A stretch of 5,492 bases of DNA, taken from contig JAABSF010000218.1 of the NCBI GenBank assembly GCA_011390535.1, positions 1 through 5,492 of the forward strand, in the 5' to 3' direction. A program made the translations under genes and the position numbers. The first letter of the stretch is position 1. The number at the start of each line of letters is the position of its first letter. This stretch comes from Deltaproteobacteria bacterium (GTDB lineage: Bacteria; Myxococcota_A; Polyangia; HGW-17; SLPX01). The notes under the pieces were generated by a model. The model had not been told where the DNA came from. It did no database searches and was given only the letters and a program-made list of their open reading frames with translations. Positions 2,898 through 5,492 of the stretch are shown one piece after another.

Positions 2898-5492
2898 ATG
2901 AAGTGTCCCATAAATGTCGTCAACAAGAATCTAAAAATCCTTAGTGTGTTTTATTTTTCGTTTCTTTTAGCTGCTTTCGTCCTCTCTAACGGTTGCACGA
3001 CAAGCTTTGAAAAAAAGACCACTCCTTGCAAAACCGATGAAGATTGCAAAGAAGGAGAAGGCTGCGCGGAGAGCCTTGGGGTCTGTTTGGAAAAGTGTGA
3101 CACGGCCGAAGACTGCCCTGATAAGAGCTTTCGGTGCGAAGGGGGTCTGTGTTTCGAAGTAGTTGACGCAAAGTGCAAAGAAGACGGCGACTGCGATTCC
3201 CCCGGACCCTGTGAAACTTTGGAGTCCGCCGAATGTGTTGAAGGCGAGTGTTTATACTCGGAGCTTGTCTGTGACGATCCCCCTGGGAGAGAATGTGTAA
3301 ACAACGACTCGACACTAAGGGTGTATACAAAAACAGGGATATGCGACCCGGAGATGGGAGAATGCATTTATGATCATACCGACATCCCATGCACCGAGTG
3401 CACGGTGAATTGCCTCGAAAATGATCCCTGCCAAGACATCGTATGTGAAAATACAAATGGAGGTTGCCGCATAAACGGAGTGTGCCTGCCCACTTCCCCA
3501 CCGACATGCCAATATGAAAATGCTCCCGTTAACACGGTTTGTGACCGAGAAGGTTCTGCTGAAGGGGTCGGCGACGGTTACTGCAATGAAGGGATTTGCG
3601 GTGATAAGGTACAAATCTCTTGTACACAAAACAGTGAGTGCTCTCCAGGAACTTGCATTGGTGGCTATTGCCGAGATCAGGCCGGGTTGTACGGCACCTG
3701 TGATCCAGGCGACACGGAAGACTGCACAAACGGTTTGGAATGTAAGCAAGAGATTTGCTTGAAAGAAAACGGGCAAAGCTGCTCAGCCAATGGTGAATGC
3801 ACGGATACCTGCATTAACTCTTTGTGCGCCTCTCTCTCCAACGCCTCCGGCCCTTGTGACTCCGGAAACGGAGGAGACGATGACGACTGTGCTGCAGGGC
3901 TTTTTTGTAACGACGGCGTCTGTGAAACAAGCCCGTCGTGCACTCAAAACTCAGAATGTTCCGGTGACAACACATGCATTGGAGGTTATTGCCGAGCGCA
4001 GGCTTCAACCGGAGGGACATGTGATATTGGAGACGATGCCGACTGTGTGACGGGGAATATTTGTGACAGCGGAGTCTGTTTGCTCCAAAACGGGCAAACC
4101 TGCACATCCAACTCAAGCTGCGCCAACGTCTGTATAAATGGTATCTGCAGCTCTAAAAGCGACACCGGAGGTATTTGTGATACAGACGATCTTGGGGCGG
4201 ATTGTCTCGAAGGCCACATGTGCTCGGCAAGCAAATGCCGCCTTCTGGACGGAGAGACAGGCTGTACAGCAGATGCAGATTGCCTAAACACTTGCATACA
4301 GGGAACCTGCGGTCCACTCGTGGGCTTGGGAGGTGTCTGTGACAGCCCCGGAGATTGTTCGGGTGGGCTCCAATGCTACAACGGATACTGCCTTTTGGAA
4401 AACGGTCAGTCGTGTAACGAGAACTCCGAATGCGTAAACACATGTATTCTCAACCTATGCTCCAGTCAGTCCTCCACCACCGGCTATTGCGACAGCGGCG
4501 ACGACGATGATTGTTTGCCTGGTCATGAATGTGTAGGCTCACAGTGTCTCCTGGGAAACGGGCGCACTTGTACAAACAACGCCCAGTGCATAAACACATG
4601 TATCGCGGGCGAATGCAATTACCGGGCGGACACTCTGGAGTATTGCGACAGCGGCGACGACGATGATTGTGTACCGGGACACCTGTGCACCGGCTCTAAG
4701 TGTAGGCTGACCGAAGGCCAAAACTGCAACGAAAACGACGAATGCGTGGAAGTATGCATAAATGGTATCTGCTCTGGGCTTGCGGGGGTAGGTTCCGCCT
4801 GTGATGAGCATGCAGACTGTGAGCCCGGCCTCCCCTGTGTGTGGGATTCATGCAAAAATAACGGGGTTTGGCATATAAGGGTGACCGGGGACAGTGCTGG
4901 AGGCGGTGGCGGAAACAGTCTCTCGGGGTGGAACATTGTAGATGATCTTGGGGCTTACATAGCAGAGGTCTCCGGCGGGACCTCTCAGCCATTGTACCAT
5001 TCGATAGATTGGATGGAAAAACTAACAGACGGCGTCTTGCCGGGAGAGTTTTTCTCCCTTAAAGGTGATGAAGGCAGCGCGGCGGTCTCACGCACATTTA
5101 AGTTTTTTGATGGGTTTGAGAGTGAAATTCAATCCTTAACAGTTGGGCCGGTGGATACAGGATGGATTGTGCGGAACTTCTCTTCTGATCGAGATAATTG
5201 GGTTCGTTTCCACTATGAAAATGATACGGTGAGCTATATGCAACGATACAAACCCATTGTTTCTATACTGGTTGAAGGCAATTCAACCAGCGGAGGAGGA
5301 AGCGGCTTGGACGGTTATTTTGAAGTCGGAAACATGGGAGAAAACCTGGGGCAACTCTCGCCTGGAACCTCCGGCAATTTGTACAGCATTACCCACTGGG
5401 AGGTAGACCTGACAAATTGGATATATGACGACATGAGCTTCGCCCTGGTAGGGGATGAAGGGAGCTCAGCGACAGATCGGACTTTTACTTTC
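2898..5492 (+). CDS. Giant cysteine-rich repeat lipoprotein with tandem C-terminal domains (partial)
   Basis: One uninterrupted frame of 865 codons with no stop before the window end. Residues 1-32 are a signal peptide: Lys/Asn-rich start, then the core ILSVFYFSFLLAAFVLS. Cys33 follows Leu-Ser-Asn-Gly, a relaxed lipobox. Residues 44-234 carry 28 Cys in irregular modules; the part near 125-204 (C-x2-PP, LRVYTKTG, CIY, NDPC) resembles modules recalled from myxobacterial surface proteins. Residues 242-652 are eight regular 8-Cys units. Residues 664-672 are Gly-rich, and two related Cys-free domains start at 673 and 802. From Cys44 to Cys652 there are 92 Cys, an even number, and none follow, so full disulfide pairing outside the cytoplasm is plausible. 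It is likely a surface-exposed stalk or binding protein; the half-units resemble what databases sometimes call Dickkopf-like. Substrate or partner is unknown. Confidence 0.85.
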   Translation, partial: MKCPINVVNKNLKILSVFYFSFLLAAFVLSNGCTTSFEKKTTPCKTDEDCKEGEGCAESLGVCLEKCDTAEDCPDKSFRCEGGLCFEVVDAKCKEDGDCDSPGPCETLESAECVEGECLYSELVCDDPPGRECVNNDSTLRVYTKTGICDPEMGECIYDHTDIPCTECTVNCLENDPCQDIVCENTNGGCRINGVCLPTSPPTCQYENAPVNTVCDREGSAEGVGDGYCNEGICGDKVQISCTQNSECSPGTCIGGYCRDQAGLYGTCDPGDTEDCTNGLECKQEICLKENGQSCSANGECTDTCINSLCASLSNASGPCDSGNGGDDDDCAAGLFCNDGVCETSPSCTQNSECSGDNTCIGGYCRAQASTGGTCDIGDDADCVTGNICDSGVCLLQNGQTCTSNSSCANVCINGICSSKSDTGGICDTDDLGADCLEGHMCSASKCRLLDGETGCTADADCLNTCIQGTCGPLVGLGGVCDSPGDCSGGLQCYNGYCLLENGQSCNENSECVNTCILNLCSSQSSTTGYCDSGDDDDCLPGHECVGSQCLLGNGRTCTNNAQCINTCIAGECNYRADTLEYCDSGDDDDCVPGHLCTGSKCRLTEGQNCNENDECVEVCINGICSGLAGVGSACDEHADCEPGLPCVWDSCKNNGVWHIRVTGDSAGGGGGNSLSGWNIVDDLGAYIAEVSGGTSQPLYHSIDWMEKLTDGVLPGEFFSLKGDEGSAAVSRTFKFFDGFESEIQSLTVGPVDTGWIVRNFSSDRDNWVRFHYENDTVSYMQRYKPIVSILVEGNSTSGGGSGLDGYFEVGNMGENLGQLSPGTSGNLYSITHWEVDLTNWIYDDMSFALVGDEGSSATDRTFTF
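4485..4514 (+). repeat. Exact 30-base direct repeat, copy 1
   Basis: This stretch in unit 6 is identical to 4641-4670 in unit 7, exactly 156 bases (52 codons) downstream. It encodes YCDSGDDDDC. Perfect identity including third codon positions, against diverged flanks, points to recent duplication or gene conversion between neighbouring units. Confidence 0.85.
4641..4670 (+). repeat. Exact 30-base direct repeat, copy 2
   Basis: Second copy of the 30-base match to 4485-4514, in the acidic loop of unit 7. The pair could also serve as a recombination site that adds or removes one 52-residue unit in frame. Confidence 0.85.
4914..5300 (+). repeat. C-terminal Cys-free domain, copy 1 (protein-level repeat)
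   Basis: Residues 673-801 follow the linker SAGGGGG. The segment is rich in aromatic and beta-prone residues and has no Cys. Its first 64 residues align without gaps to the second copy with 25 identities, including the core GDEGS and a following RTF-x-F. Probably a small beta-sandwich-type domain. I do not recognise the family. Confidence 0.7.
5301..5492 (+). repeat. C-terminal Cys-free domain, copy 2 (cut by window end)
   Basis: Residues 802-865 start after the second Gly/Ser linker, TSGGG. They repeat the pattern of copy 1 at a fixed 129-residue offset: G.TS..LY, W...LT, F.L.GDEGS, RTF.F. The remainder of the domain and any further copies lie beyond the window. Confidence 0.7.

Larger units (their letters stand above)
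3621..4853 (+). repeat. Eight tandem 8-cysteine units in the protein
   Basis: Units begin at residues 242, 295, 348, 402, 456, 506, 558 and 610, a period of 50-54 residues. Each has exactly eight Cys with spacing C-x5-C-x(3-5)-C-x4-C-x9-C-x(5-10)-C-x5-C-x4-C, and 5-8 residues between units. Each unit reads as two 4-Cys halves. In the first half an Ile always follows the third Cys (for example CIGGYC, CINGIC). In the second half the variable loop always begins and ends with Asp (for example CDSGDDDDC). From unit 2 on, the first Cys is often preceded by NGQ or NGR. DNA similarity between units is mostly diverged, so this is an old protein-level array with some recent duplication. Confidence 0.9.

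Noticed and set aside
3621..4853. CRISPR-like or satellite DNA reading of the periodic region
   Set aside because: The period is a multiple of three, conservation follows codons (Cys, Asp, Ile, Gly), and third positions have diverged, so it is a protein repeat.
2951..4992. Many long minus-strand open frames opposite the Cys-rich gene
   Set aside because: Cys codons TGT/TGC read as ACA/GCA on the other strand, so the repeat structure suppresses stops there. The frames are Ser/Arg/His-rich, lack signals, and the plus frame has the signal peptide and regular motifs.

Overview
The window suggests a Gram-negative, myxobacteria-like bacterium (Myxococcota or Bradymonadales type). The evidence is protein style: a very long cysteine-rich lipoprotein built from C-x5-C...DC...G..C modules, a lysine-rich YkuD L,D-transpeptidase with an HGCTN motif, and bacterial -10/-35 and Shine-Dalgarno signals. 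Base composition looks moderate, not the very high GC of classical myxobacteria. The lineage call is inference from sequence alone.

Layout: (1) 1-130, minus strand: the first 43 codons of a gene that leaves through the left edge, with a clear signal peptide and possible lipobox. (2) 131-407: a divergent intergenic region holding a sigma70-like promoter for the rightward gene and small palindromes beside the leftward gene. (3) 408-1979, plus strand: a membrane-anchored L,D-transpeptidase with two probable SH3-like segments ahead of a catalytic YkuD domain. (4) 1998-2345, minus strand: a small VOC-fold protein, convergent with the transpeptidase across 18 bases. (5) 2346-2897: a 552-base gene-poor region with an 18-base-period direct repeat, GC-rich inverted repeats and a possible 10-codon leader. 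(6) 2898-5492, plus strand, open at the right edge: at least 865 residues of a predicted lipoprotein. It has irregular Cys-rich modules (residues 44-234), eight successive 8-cysteine units of strict spacing (242-652), a Gly-rich linker, then a cysteine-free domain repeated in tandem with a 129-residue period, the second copy cut by the window end.

The most distinctive content is this last protein. Its array has 64 cysteines in eight units of exactly eight, an invariant Ile after the third Cys, and an Asp-flanked acidic loop between the fifth and sixth Cys of every unit. Together these suggest a rigid, disulfide-stapled, perhaps metal-binding stalk on the cell surface that presents tandem beta-type domains. 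The three genes with export signals all act in or beyond the envelope: the left-edge lipoprotein, the peptidoglycan cross-linking enzyme and the Cys-rich protein. Nothing in the layout shows that they form one operon or pathway, since their strands alternate.
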